Part shown: piece by piece, positions 1-8,150 of the stretch
Layout: each line of letters opens with the position of its first letter
Position numbering within the stretch: position 1 is the stretch's first letter
Assembly (NCBI RefSeq): GCF_023035675.1
Contig: NZ_CP073136.1
Span: 682,001-746,000 of the forward strand
Direction: 5' to 3'
DNA from: Borrelia hermsii DAH
Lineage (GTDB): Bacteria > Spirochaetota > Spirochaetia > Borreliales > Borreliaceae
DNA length: 64,000 nt
Position numbers and translations under genes: made by a program
The notes under the pieces: generated by a model
The model's input: the letters and a program-made list of their open reading frames with translations, nothing else
The model's database searches: none
What the model was told of the DNA's origin: nothing

Positions 1-2
1 TT

Positions 3-71
3 TATGGTTCAGAAGGACCAGTTGAAGCAAATATGGTTTTAGAAAAGGATCATTTTTGGCGTAAGATGTAG
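3..71 (+). CDS. zwf: glucose-6-phosphate dehydrogenase, C-terminal end only
   Basis: Only the last 22 codons lie in the window. They carry the typical end of glucose-6-phosphate dehydrogenase: a GPxEA segment followed by a leucine, acidic residue and a final FWR before the TAG stop. The enzyme oxidises glucose-6-phosphate with NADP in the pentose phosphate pathway. The identification rests on this short tail and on gene order, since zwf precedes the nhaC genes in the Borrelia chromosome as I recall it. The start and the catalytic part are outside the window. Confidence 0.7.
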   Translation, partial: YGSEGPVEANMVLEKDHFWRKM

Positions 72-416
72 TAGGTATTGAAGATATTAGGTTTACAATT
101 ACTAAATTGATAAGATCAAATATTATATTTACTTTATTTTTTGTTGTAGATGTTTAATGCTATTTTGGATGATTTTCTTATTTTATCTTGATTGGTTTTA
201 ATAAGATTATTATTTTTCAAAACAATAATCTTGGTATATTTAACTTGTAATTTTATCTTCAAGCTTTAATTTTTTATTCAGTATGAATTTATTTTTAAAT
301 AAAATCCTTAAATATCTTGTTTTGTGGTATAATATTTAAAATATATATCTATGTTTTTAAAACTTATAATTAATTAAGATAATTTGTTTTACTGCTTTTT
401 ATCTTTGGAGTTTTAG
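72..416. other. AT-rich intergenic region
   Basis: 345 bases between the zwf stop and the decayed nhaC gene. I find no coding frame with a plausible start and ribosome-binding site. The only structure I see is the hairpin at 203-232, and a promoter for the former downstream gene may lie near 330-400 but no convincing hexamer pair is visible. Confidence 0.6.
203..232 (+). terminator. inverted repeat, possible zwf terminator
   Basis: A 9-bp perfect stem, AAGATTATT at 203-211 and AATAATCTT at 224-232, with a 12-base loop, lies about 130 bases after the zwf stop. The stem is AT-rich and no strong T-run follows, so termination is only a guess. Confidence 0.35.
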
Positions 417-1110
417 ATGAAAAATATTGACATTGAAGTTAAATTCGATTTTGTTGGATTTTTGTCTTTTATTGGTTTTTTATTGGCAAGATATTTTTCT
501 GTCCTTTCTAAGAAGATATGTAGTGTTGAAACTCTTTCGAGTATTAGTCTTAAGTTATGTTAGTTTTATATGGATTGTTTTTATGAATATTGCGAGTTAT
601 TTGTTTTATTGGTTTCATGTAAAGGGCTTCTATTGGAGGTATTGTGAGATTATTGAAATTTATGCAAATTTGTAGTTATTTATGTGTTTCAAAAAAGGTT
701 TAGTAAGGAGAGAGATGGTTGATTTAATTTCTTCTCGATGTTTAAAGGCAAATTTTTTGTTGTAATGATAAGTAAGAAATGGTTGGAATAGATTTTTAGC
801 TGAGAGTTTGATGCTAGGCGGAGTTTTACAGATTGTATAGTTATATTTCTTCCTGTTATAGTTGATGATGTTTTTTGATTAATGATATGATCGTTGTATT
901 TATTTCTGGTAAAGTTGCAAAGTAAATATCTGTTGATGATGGCATTCCTTATCATAAAAATTGTTCTCCTCTAAACATAGTTGTTTGCGTTTGTCAGATC
1001 GCAGTTTTCATATGGAGTTGGGAATCTTGTTCCTTCCATAGGTAGTTATAGTTTTATTTGTCAACTATTTTTCTGTTTTTTGTGATTTTGTTTATGATTG
1101 GTCTTGGTAT
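417..1110 (+). pseudogene. decayed NhaC-type Na+/H+ antiporter gene
   Basis: A GGAG ribosome-binding site at 407-410 and an ATG at 417 open a frame whose first residues (FVGFLSFIGFLLARY) resemble the N-terminus of the intact NhaC at 1223. It stops after 48 codons. Further on, broken by stops and frameshifts, are pieces that match the NhaC fold in the right order: a GGIVRLLKF piece near 620, MVDLISSRCLKAN near 715-755 (compare the family pattern ending in TANNT), FDARRS near 805-825, and YGVGNLVPS with SFICQLFF near 1010-1070, which corresponds to the PYG and SPxxIxPFxFYQ part of the intact copy. The remnant is about 690 bases against 1341 for the intact gene, so internal deletion has occurred. 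This is probably the relic of the first of two adjacent nhaC genes known in related Borrelia. The alignment was made by eye and has not been computed. Confidence 0.65.
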
Positions 1111-1150
1111 AGAGGGATTTTTTAGGTTGTTGCTAAAAATTAAATTTATT

Positions 1151-1181
1151 TTGGATTTCTTAAGTCGAATAAGAAATCCAA
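1151..1181 (+). terminator. 12-bp hairpin between nhaC relic and nhaC
   Basis: Perfect 12-bp arms, TTGGATTTCTTA at 1151-1162 and TAAGAAATCCAA at 1170-1181, with a 7-base loop. It lies 41 bases before the intact nhaC start. It may be the surviving terminator of the decayed gene or a leader hairpin of nhaC. No T-run follows. Confidence 0.5.
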
Positions 1182-1222
1182 GTAGTAATTCATAAATATA
1201 TGGATTATATAGGGGGTTTAAA

Positions 1223-2563
1223 ATGAACAAAGGTAGTCATATAAGGCCGAATTTTTTAGGGCTTGTTCCTTTCCTTGTTTTTATTATTGTTTATGTGGGA
1301 ACAGGAGTGGCTTTAGAGATGCAAGGTGTAGAGATGGCTTTTTATCAGATGCCACCAATAATTGCTATGTTATTAGCTGTTGTTACTGCATTCCTTTTAT
1401 TCAAGGGTTCGTTTATAGAGAAGCTGAATGAATTTATTGAAGGATGCTCACAGACTGATATTATATTTATATCCTTCATCTTTCTGATTTCAGGTGCTTT
1501 TTCTGCTGTTTGCAAGGAAATAGGTAGCATTGAAACCGTAGCAAATATTGGACTTAAGTATATACCCGCTAATTTGTTGGTAGCAGGAATATTTTTAATA
1601 TGCCTTTTCCTTTCTACTGCAACTGGTAGTTTCCTTGGAACTGTTGTGGCTGTTACTCCAATTGGATTCGAGATAGCAGGTAAGAGTGGTATTCCATTGC
1701 CAATGGTTGCGGGAGCTGTGCTTGGGGGCGGTGCTTTTGGTGATAGCATGTCTTTAATATCAGATACAACTATTATTGCAAGTCGTACGCAAGGAGTTAA
1801 AATTATAGATGTTTTTAGGAATGGTGTTTTTTTTACATTTCCTGCATCTATTTTGTCGACTGTAGCATTTGCTATTTTAGGCTCTTATGTTGGTGGTGTT
1901 GGAGTTAATGTTGAGCTTGGTGAGATAAGTTATTTGAAAGTGATACCTTACCTTTTTGTTATAATTTTTGCGTTCTTAGGAGTAGATGTATTTTTAGTTT
2001 TATTTTTGGGAATATTGATTGCTGGTGGTATTGGTATTTTAAATGGTGATTTAACTTTACTTTTAATGGCTCAAAAGATTAATGTGGGGCTTTTAGATTT
2101 AAGTGAGATGCTTATTCTTGTTATTTTTACAGGAGGAATTTCTTATATGACTATTAGCCATGGAGGTTTTGAGTGGATCTTAACTAAATTGAAGTATCTA
2201 GCTAAGTGTAGGAGAAGTGCTGAGTTTACAATTACTTTTTTAATAGTTATGGTAACGGGTTTTCTTTCAAATAGTGGTCTTGCGATTTTGGTTAATGAGA
2301 CTGTTACTAAGGGTATATCTGAGGCTAACTCTGTATGTCCTAAGCGTTGTGCGGCATTACTTTCAATTTCTTCTTGTGCTTTAATTGGTGCTTTACCATA
2401 TGGTATGCATATGATAAGCGTAATGAATATTGCAAAAGGGGCTATATCCCCACTTGATATCATGCCGTTTTTGTTTTATCAAGTGTTTTTAGGTATTATT
2501 ATTATTTTCTCTATAGCTTTTTTGGGATTGAAAAATCAGTTTTTAAATTCTACTAAACCTTGA
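1223..2563 (+). CDS. nhaC: NhaC-family Na+/H+ antiporter
   Basis: 446 residues with about eleven hydrophobic segments. It belongs to the NhaC family of inner-membrane sodium/proton antiporters, which use the proton gradient to expel Na+ and help control pH and cell volume. Visible family features are the glycine-rich loop GGGAFGDSMSLISDTT near residues 165-185, the SNSGLAILVNE segment near 345-360 and the PYGMHM motif near 390. The ATG follows a strong AGGGGG ribosome-binding site. The gene stands alone, preceded by a decayed paralogue and followed by a hairpin shared with the convergent potD. Arginine-antiporter-like or other ion specificity within the wider superfamily cannot be excluded from sequence. 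Confidence 0.88.
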   Translation: MNKGSHIRPNFLGLVPFLVFIIVYVGTGVALEMQGVEMAFYQMPPIIAMLLAVVTAFLLFKGSFIEKLNEFIEGCSQTDIIFISFIFLISGAFSAVCKEIGSIETVANIGLKYIPANLLVAGIFLICLFLSTATGSFLGTVVAVTPIGFEIAGKSGIPLPMVAGAVLGGGAFGDSMSLISDTTIIASRTQGVKIIDVFRNGVFFTFPASILSTVAFAILGSYVGGVGVNVELGEISYLKVIPYLFVIIFAFLGVDVFLVLFLGILIAGGIGILNGDLTLLLMAQKINVGLLDLSEMLILVIFTGGISYMTISHGGFEWILTKLKYLAKCRRSAEFTITFLIVMVTGFLSNSGLAILVNETVTKGISEANSVCPKRCAALLSISSCALIGALPYGMHMISVMNIAKGAISPLDIMPFLFYQVFLGIIIIFSIAFLGLKNQFLNSTKP

Positions 2564-2567
2564 TTAA

Positions 2568-2595
2568 AAGGCACCTTTCATTTAAAAGGTGCCTT
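2568..2595. terminator. bidirectional terminator between nhaC and potD
   Basis: An 11-bp perfect stem, AAGGCACCTTT at 2568-2578 and AAAGGTGCCTT at 2585-2595, with a 6-base loop, fills the gap between two convergent genes. It is GC-rich for this genome, which fits a terminator used from both sides. Confidence 0.75.
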
Positions 2596-2603
2596 AGATC
2601 TTG

Positions 2604-3653
2604 TTAAGATGATAATTCTACATATATTCTCATTTGTTCTTCTTTTATTTTTTTAGGTATCATTTTAAATACTTCGTGTGTTGAAAAGTTTTTTGGAACA
2701 AATCTTTCTTCTAAGTATAGATTAATTTCAGGATTGTCTTTTGCTTCTTCCTTTAATTGCTTAAACACATTTTTGTTTGGTGAGTTATAGTTTGTCTCTT
2801 TATAGTTTGCATAAGATGCCTCGTTTTCATAAAGAAAGTTTATGAATTTATGGGCAAGTTCTTTGTTAGGTGCGTCTGCTGGAATTGCCATGACATCAAT
2901 CCAGAGATTTGTGCTTTTAGGTACATAAAAGTCTAAATTTGGGTCTTTGTGCATTGCATCTAATGCTTCTCCGCTCCATGTTAGTTGAATGGATGCTTCA
3001 CCATTTAGCATTAGTGATTTTGCAGCAATATCTGAGAAATAGCCCACTACTAAGGGGGATTGTTTTTTTAATAATTCTTCGGCTTTTTTGATTTTAGATA
3101 TGTTGTGTTCATTTAAGGAATAACCAAGTTTTTTAAGTGCGACCCCAATATTTTCTTTTGGGGAGTCTAACATTGCAATTTCTTTTTTGTATTTTTCATT
3201 AAATAGTATATCAAATTCATTCATATCTTCTATGTCAACTTTGGTTTTGTTATAAAGTATTCCCATTACTCCCCAAAAGAGAGGTACAGAATAAATATTA
3301 CCAGGATCATATTCTAGACTTTTAAGTTCGCTTAATATGTTATTTTTTACATTTGGCAGTTTTGAATGGTCTAGAGCTTCAATTTTATTTGCATTTACTA
3401 AATCTTCAACCAAATATTCTGATGGAACTATGATATCATAATAACCTTTTGTGTTATTAAATTTTGCCATCATTTCTTCATTGTTGTTGACGCATTCATA
3501 ATTTATTTTTACTTTATTTTCTCTTTCAAATTGGGCTATTAATTCTTCATCAATATATTCTGCCCAGTTAAGGATACTAAGAGTATTTTGTTTCTTTTGG
3601 AAAGAACAAGAGATGACTATCAAAATTGTTATTGATACTAAAATTTTTTTCAA
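2604..3653 (-). CDS. potD: spermidine/putrescine-binding lipoprotein PotD
   Basis: 349 residues. The N-terminus is a lipoprotein signal with the lipobox ending VISC, so Cys-16 is probably lipidated and the protein anchored in the membrane facing the periplasm. The mature protein begins with the PotD/PotF signature LSILNWAEYI and later shows VPSEYLVEDL and the WxGVMGILYNK segment of the polyamine-binding fold. It delivers spermidine or putrescine to the PotB-PotC permease. It is the last gene of potABCD, 16 bases after potC. The start is TTG, chosen because an AAGGAG site lies 6 bases upstream and the signal peptide begins there. Confidence 0.92.
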   Translation of the reverse strand: MKKILVSITILIVISCSFQKKQNTLSILNWAEYIDEELIAQFERENKVKINYECVNNNEEMMAKFNNTKGYYDIIVPSEYLVEDLVNANKIEALDHSKLPNVKNNILSELKSLEYDPGNIYSVPLFWGVMGILYNKTKVDIEDMNEFDILFNEKYKKEIAMLDSPKENIGVALKKLGYSLNEHNISKIKKAEELLKKQSPLVVGYFSDIAAKSLMLNGEASIQLTWSGEALDAMHKDPNLDFYVPKSTNLWIDVMAIPADAPNKELAHKFINFLYENEASYANYKETNYNSPNKNVFKQLKEEAKDNPEINLYLEERFVPKNFSTHEVFKMIPKKIKEEQMRIYVELSS

Positions 3654-3669
3654 AATAAACTCCTTATTG

Positions 3670-4461
3670 TTAAATTTCTGTATCTACTGTTAGTTTTTTG
3701 ATCCCCACACATTTGTTAATAATAAATAATAGACTCAGTATTACAAAGAATAATATAGAAGAAATGGCATTAATTATGGGTTTTATACCTTTTTTAGTTA
3801 AAGAATTTATTAGTATTGATAAGTTATTAAACCCCTGGCCTGTTGTGAAAAATGATATTAAAAAGTCATCAACCGATAATGTAAATGCAATAAGGCCTCC
3901 TGTTACCACGCTTCCAATTATTTCTGGATATATTATGTTTTTAAAAATTTGACTCTCTGATGCCCCAAGATCACGAGCTGCATCAATAATATTTTCTGGA
4001 AGAGAATATAGTTTAGGCAGGATTATTATTATTATGTAAGGCGTTGAGAAGATTATGTGTGACATTAGCATTGTAGAGAAACCTAGCTGTATTTTTATTA
4101 AAGAATAAAATGTCATTAAACTAATTCCTGTTACAATATCAGGATTAATTATTGGTATTTTATTTATTGATAAGAGAATAGTTTTTATTTTCTTATTTTT
4201 TGTTTTGTAAATACTGTAAGCTCCCAGGATACCAATTGCAATTGAAATTAAGGACGATAGTATTGCTACTAGTAAAGTATTATATATGACCGTTTTTATT
4301 TGATGTGATACAAAGACTTCTTTGTACCATTTTAGGCTAAATCCCTGATAAAAAAATCCATTGTCTCCTGCATTAAAAGAATAAACTACTAAAATTAATA
4401 TGGGCGCATAAACAAATCCAAATGTCAAAAATAAAAAAGTATTTTTTAGTATTTTAAGCAT
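3670..4461 (-). CDS. potC: spermidine/putrescine ABC permease PotC
   Basis: 263 residues with six predicted membrane segments. It contains the binding-protein-dependent permease loop, EAA motif as DAARDLGASESQIFKNI near residues 165-180, that docks on the ATPase PotA. Near the N-terminus, VYSFNAGD and the FSLKWY motif are typical of PotC. It pairs with PotB to form the inner-membrane channel for polyamine uptake. It lies 10 bases after potB and has an AAGGA ribosome-binding site. Confidence 0.92.
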   Translation of the reverse strand: MLKILKNTFLFLTFGFVYAPILILVVYSFNAGDNGFFYQGFSLKWYKEVFVSHQIKTVIYNTLLVAILSSLISIAIGILGAYSIYKTKNKKIKTILLSINKIPIINPDIVTGISLMTFYSLIKIQLGFSTMLMSHIIFSTPYIIIIILPKLYSLPENIIDAARDLGASESQIFKNIIYPEIIGSVVTGGLIAFTLSVDDFLISFFTTGQGFNNLSILINSLTKKGIKPIINAISSILFFVILSLLFIINKCVGIKKLTVDTEI

Positions 4462-4471
4462 ATTAATATCC

Positions 4472-5275
4472 TTATTCTATGTTGTTTTTGTGCATTAATT
4501 TAAGTATTGTTAAATTAAATATTAATATTACTATCATGACAATAAATGAAATAGCAGCTCCAGTATGCCAATCCTCTACGAATAAAAATTGTTTTTCAAT
4601 TAAATTACCGATTAAAATTTGTTTAGCGCCACCTAGTAAATCTGAGATAATAAACACTGTGATTGAAGGAATGAATACCATTATTATCCCTGTTGCAAGA
4701 TATGATAATGTTAATGGCAGCTTTATGTATAATAATATTTGCCACATTCTTGCACCAAGGTCTCTTGCAGCTTCAATATATTCATATTTTATTTTCAAGA
4801 GTCCTATATATATTGGTAAGACCATAAATGGTAAGAAATTATATATCATCCCAATTATTACAGCTTTTTCATTATAGATCAATTCTATGGATTTAAATCC
4901 CATTGCTTCGAGCAAATTATTAATAATCCCATTTTTTCCTAATATTCTGATCCAAGCATAAGTTCTAAGTAAGGTATTGATCCACATAGGAAGTATTATC
5001 ATTATTATGAGCATGTTCTGAACGTTTTTTTTTGACATGGATATAAACCATGCTGTAGGATATCCAATTAGTATACAAAAAATGGTTGTAATTAAGGCAA
5101 AATTTATGCTTCTTGAAAAAATTTTTAAGTAGCTTGGTTCTAGTAATCTTATAAAATTTGCAAATGTGAACTCATTTTGCTCATTAAAAAATCCTAAAGT
5201 TATTATTATGACTAGAGGAAAGATAATAAAGATTGATAAGAATAGAGTATATAATATTAAAATTATTCTATTCAT
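4472..5275 (-). CDS. potB: spermidine/putrescine ABC permease PotB
   Basis: 267 residues, six membrane segments, with the EAA loop EAARDLGARMWQIL near residues 170-185 and the WINTLLRTYAW segment conserved in PotB. It is the partner of PotC. I chose the ATG at 5275, just after the potA stop, because an AAGGA site lies about 9 bases upstream within the end of potA. A start 18 bases further upstream (5293) would overlap potA and has no good ribosome-binding site. The 2-base spacing from potA suggests coupled translation. Confidence 0.92.
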   Translation of the reverse strand: MNRIILILYTLFLSIFIIFPLVIIITLGFFNEQNEFTFANFIRLLEPSYLKIFSRSINFALITTIFCILIGYPTAWFISMSKKNVQNMLIIMIILPMWINTLLRTYAWIRILGKNGIINNLLEAMGFKSIELIYNEKAVIIGMIYNFLPFMVLPIYIGLLKIKYEYIEAARDLGARMWQILLYIKLPLTLSYLATGIIMVFIPSITVFIISDLLGGAKQILIGNLIEKQFLFVEDWHTGAAISFIVMIVILIFNLTILKLMHKNNIE

Positions 5276-5277
5276 CT

Positions 5278-6324
5278 TTATTGTTCCTTGCACATTACAT
5301 GAATGTCATCAGGGCCTAATGAGATGTCAACTTCTTCTCCAACATTTGTTAGTTTTGTGCTTTGAACTAACCAATTGGATTTTTGAATCTCTAGTGTCAT
5401 TTCGTAGTGTACGCCCTGGAATATTGCTGAAGTAATTATTCCACTTAAATGTCCTTGACCTTTTGGTAGTATTCTTACATCTTCTGGCCTTATTACAAGA
5501 TCAACAGATTCTTTATTTTTAAATCCCTTATCAAGACATTTGAAATCTTTACCAAACATATTAACAACGAATTCTTTTTCATAAGTTCCTTCAAAAATAT
5601 TGCTCTCTCCAATAAAGCTAGCTACAAATTTTGTTTTGGGTTCATTGTAAATTTCCTCAGGTGTTCCAATTTGAAGAATTACACCTTCATTCATTACTAC
5701 TATTCTATCGCTCATTGTTAATGCTTCTTCTTGATCATGTGTGACATAGATAAATGTTATTCCAAGCTTTCTTTGTATTTTTTTAAGCTCTCTTTGCATT
5801 TCTTGTCTCATCTTTAAATCAAGAGCTGAGAGTGGTTCATCTAAGAGTAACAGTTTAGGTTCCATAATTATAGCTCTTGCAATTGCAACTCTTTGTTTTT
5901 GTCCACCCGATAGTTCATTAATATTTCTGTAGGCGTATTTTTGCATGTCAATTAGGGAAAGTACGGCTTTTACTTTTTCTTTTATTAAGTTGTTGTTTGT
6001 CTTTTTCATTCTAAGTCCGAATGAAATATTGTCAAAAACATTCATGTGTGGGAAGAGTGCGTAGTTTTGAAATACAGTATTAATCTCTCTTTTATTAGGC
6101 GTAATTTTTGAAATCTCTTTTGATAGGAAATGAATTTTTCCTTCAGTTTGATTTAAAAAACCCCCTATTATTTTGATTAGTGTTGTTTTGCCGCATCCTG
6201 ATGGACCAAGTAAAGTAATGAATTCATTTTTTTTAATTTTTAAATTAATTGTATCTAGAACTTTATTACTACTATCAGTGTAGTAATGACTTAAGTCTTT
6301 AATCTCTAGGATATAATTATGCAA
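5278..6324 (-). CDS. potA: spermidine/putrescine ABC transporter ATPase PotA
   Basis: 348 residues. The ATP-binding domain is complete: Walker [10 protein letters not shown] near residue 40, Q-loop [11 protein letters not shown], signature [10 protein letters not shown], Walker [13 protein letters not shown], and the switch histidine in [10 protein letters not shown]-terminal TOBE-type domain begins near residue 240. It hydrolyses ATP to drive polyamine import through PotB and PotC. It is first in potABCD. The start is TTG with AAGGAGGG 9 bases upstream, and a near-consensus promoter lies at 6374-6402. Confidence 0.93.
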   Translation of the reverse strand: MHNYILEIKDLSHYYTDSSNKVLDTINLKIKKNEFITLLGPSGCGKTTLIKIIGGFLNQTEGKIHFLSKEISKITPNKREINTVFQNYALFPHMNVFDNISFGLRMKKTNNNLIKEKVKAVLSLIDMQKYAYRNINELSGGQKQRVAIARAIIMEPKLLLLDEPLSALDLKMRQEMQRELKKIQRKLGITFIYVTHDQEEALTMSDRIVVMNEGVILQIGTPEEIYNEPKTKFVASFIGESNIFEGTYEKEFVVNMFGKDFKCLDKGFKNKESVDLVIRPEDVRILPKGQGHLSGIITSAIFQGVHYEMTLEIQKSNWLVQSTKLTNVGEEVDISLGPDDIHVMCKEQ

Positions 6325-6343
6325 CTAATGGGACCCTCCTTTT

Positions 6344-6367
6344 TCATGTGGCGATTGGATCACATGA
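6344..6367. repeat. inverted repeat at the potA transcription start
   Basis: Arms TCATGTG (6344-6350) and CACATGA (6361-6367) around a 10-base centre. Read with the promoter at 6374-6402, the repeat begins at or just after the predicted +1 of the pot transcript, so it could be an operator or a short leader hairpin. It could also mark the end of an upstream transcript. Confidence 0.5.
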
Positions 6368-6373
6368 GACTAG

Positions 6374-6402
6374 ATTATACTTTATATTAATGCTTATGTA
6401 AA
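6374..6402 (-). promoter_or_regulatory. sigma-70 promoter of potABCD
   Basis: On the minus strand, -35 TTTACA (6397-6402) and -10 TATAAT (6374-6379) are separated by exactly 17 bases, one mismatch from consensus overall. It lies 50 bases before the potA start, so pot is probably transcribed separately from rbgA. Confidence 0.75.
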
Positions 6403-6407
6403 TGACT

Positions 6408-7259
6408 TTATTTATTGTTATGATGGCATTTTACGTCAAGTATAATTTTCCCAAATTTACCTTCTCTGTATTCTTTTATTAGTATTTTTGATGCCCGTTC
6501 GATGTCCATTGCATGTTTTTTATTTATAAATCCCCTTGTTCTTGCAAATTCTTCTAAAATTTGAAGTGAATCTGTTGATTTGATACTATATTTATTTAGT
6601 AATTTGTTTTTGTTATTTATGTGCATTTCTTTAAGTAGATATAGTGCAAGTTCTGTATTGTCTATTATTTCATTTTTTATCATGTCTAGTATTGCAAGTT
6701 TTTTTGCAATTTCTTGGTCTTCTAAGTTGTGCCATAAGATGCCTGGCATATCGAAGATATTGATCTCTTCGTTTACTTTTAATATTTGTATATTTCTTGT
6801 GTGTCCTGGTTTGTTTGCAACACTTGTGCTTTTTTTTCCTACAAGTAGGTTAATTATAGATGATTTCCCAACATTTGGCACCCCAATTACTAAGACTTTG
6901 ATTTTTTCTGTGTAAGTTTTAATTTTTTTTACATTAGCTATTTTTTTTATGTTGTCAATTATTTGTTTTTTCATTCCTTTTTTGTATATGTTTGTGATTA
7001 GTACATTATTTCCAAGTGTTTCAAAATATTCTCTCCATTTCAAAATTTCTCTTGTCTTTACAAGGTCTGATTTGTTTAAAAGTATTATTTTATCCTTATT
7101 TGAGTTTTTAATTATTTTTTCAGTTAGTGGATTTTTGCTACTCATTGGAGCTCTAGCGTCAAGTATTTCTAATACAATATTTGTTCTCTTAAGATTTGCC
7201 TGGATTAAGTCCAAGGCTCTTTTCATATGACCAGGGAACCAGTTGATTTTACTTGACAT
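6408..7259 (-). CDS. rbgA: ribosome biogenesis GTPase RbgA/YlqF
   Basis: 283 residues. The GTPase motifs occur in circularly permuted order, as in the YlqF/RbgA family: G4 LLNKSDLV near residue 60 comes before G1 GVPNVGKSS near 130 and G3 DMPG near 175. The N-terminal NWFPGHMKRA is the family signature. RbgA helps late assembly of the large ribosomal subunit. There is no clear ribosome-binding site before the ATG, and a TATAAT lies only 6 bases upstream, so the mRNA may be leaderless. It is divergent from nanE. Confidence 0.93.
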   Translation of the reverse strand: MSSKINWFPGHMKRALDLIQANLKRTNIVLEILDARAPMSSKNPLTEKIIKNSNKDKIILLNKSDLVKTREILKWREYFETLGNNVLITNIYKKGMKKQIIDNIKKIANVKKIKTYTEKIKVLVIGVPNVGKSSIINLLVGKKSTSVANKPGHTRNIQILKVNEEINIFDMPGILWHNLEDQEIAKKLAILDMIKNEIIDNTELALYLLKEMHINNKNKLLNKYSIKSTDSLQILEEFARTRGFINKKHAMDIERASKILIKEYREGKFGKIILDVKCHHNNK

Positions 7260-7265
7260 TGTTAA

Positions 7266-7271
7266 ATTATA
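7266..7271 (-). promoter_or_regulatory. possible -10 box of rbgA
   Basis: TATAAT on the minus strand, 6 bases before the rbgA ATG, with a weak TTTCAT 17 bases further upstream that lies inside the large inverted repeat. If used, transcription would start at the A of the start codon. Confidence 0.4.
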
Positions 7272-7273
7272 GC

Positions 7274-7320
7274 TTAATTTAAGCAGATATGAAATCTGTA
7301 TTTATATCTGCTTAAATTAA
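7274..7320. repeat. 17-bp-arm perfect inverted repeat, divergent regulatory region
   Basis: Arms at 7274-7290 and 7304-7320 are exact reverse complements over 17 bases around a 13-base centre. They lie between divergent rbgA and nanE, next to the possible rbgA -10 box and upstream of a weak nanE promoter (TTGCAT 7328, TATAGT 7349, spacing 15). An operator for a dimeric regulator is the simplest reading. Confidence 0.7.
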
Positions 7321-7403
7321 CGGTGAATTGCATCTTTTTCAAAAATGGTATAGTTTGTAAACTTAAGATTTTTGTGAACGATTAAGTCATAGGAGGTTTT
7401 GAT

Positions 7404-8099
7404 ATTATTGGAAAAATTAAAAGAGGTCTAATTGTCTCTTGCCAAGCTCTTGAAGGCGAACCTTTGCATAGTAGTTTTATTATGTCTAAGATGGCCTTAG
7501 CAGCAAAGATGGGCGGAGCGGTTGGAATTAGAGCCAATAGTGTTCTAGATATTCGTCAAATAAAATCAGAAGTTGATTTACCCATAATAGGTATTATTAA
7601 GAGAGTTTATAATAATTCCCCTGTTTTTATTACGCCTACTATTAAAGAAGTCGATGAACTTTGTAGTGAAGGGGTCGATGTTATTGCTCTGGATGCTACT
7701 CTTAGAGAGCGTCCCGATGGTCTTTTGCTATCTGAATTTTTTAATAAGATTAAGAAGAAATATCCCAATCAGCTATTTATGGCAGATATTGCTTCTTTAG
7801 AGGAGGCTATTAATGCAGATAAGCTTGGATTTGATTTTATTGGCACGACTTTACATGGATATACAAAGGATACTGAAGGGTGTAATATTGCAGATGATGA
7901 TTTTGCCTTTTTAAAAAATTTACTTAAGTATGATTTCAAATCGAAGTTAATAGTTGAGGGAAAAATTGATACTCCTCTTAAGGCTAAGAGAAGTTTTGAA
8001 CTTGGAATTTCTTTGGTTGTTGTAGGTGGGGCTATTACACGACCTATGGAAATTACGAAAAATTTTGTTGATAAAATAAATGAGGTTAAAGAAATTTGA
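7404..8099 (+). CDS. nanE: N-acetylmannosamine-6-phosphate 2-epimerase
   Basis: About 231 residues. It converts N-acetylmannosamine-6-phosphate to N-acetylglucosamine-6-phosphate, so that amino sugars enter central metabolism. It shows the NanE signature near the N-terminus ([17 protein letters not shown]), then [17 protein letters not shown], and a TIM-barrel phosphate site GGAITRP near the C-terminus. Homology extends upstream to about 7410. The in-frame stop at 7383 leaves no ATG, GTG or TTG in the correct place: the only candidates behind the AGGAGG site (7391-7396) are ATT at 7404 or 7407. A TTG at 7464 is in frame but would remove the conserved first strand. ptsG follows 51 bases later with its own ribosome-binding site. 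Confidence 0.85.
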   Translation: MIGKIKRGLIVSCQALEGEPLHSSFIMSKMALAAKMGGAVGIRANSVLDIRQIKSEVDLPIIGIIKRVYNNSPVFITPTIKEVDELCSEGVDVIALDATLRERPDGLLLSEFFNKIKKKYPNQLFMADIASLEEAINADKLGFDFIGTTLHGYTKDTEGCNIADDDFAFLKNLLKYDFKSKLIVEGKIDTPLKAKRSFELGISLVVVGGAITRPMEITKNFVDKINEVKEI

Positions 8100-8150
8100 G
8101 TGTTTTTATGATGTCTGATGAGTTTTTTTATAGACATATAGGAGGGTTTT

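Noticed and set aside
427-675. 82-residue open frame on the plus strand
   Set aside because: No ribosome-binding site and low-complexity hydrophobic sequence; it overlaps the nhaC relic in another frame and is a by-product of its decay.
689-955. 88-residue open frame on the minus strand
   Set aside because: It is antisense to the nhaC relic, with no ribosome-binding site and no recognisable product.
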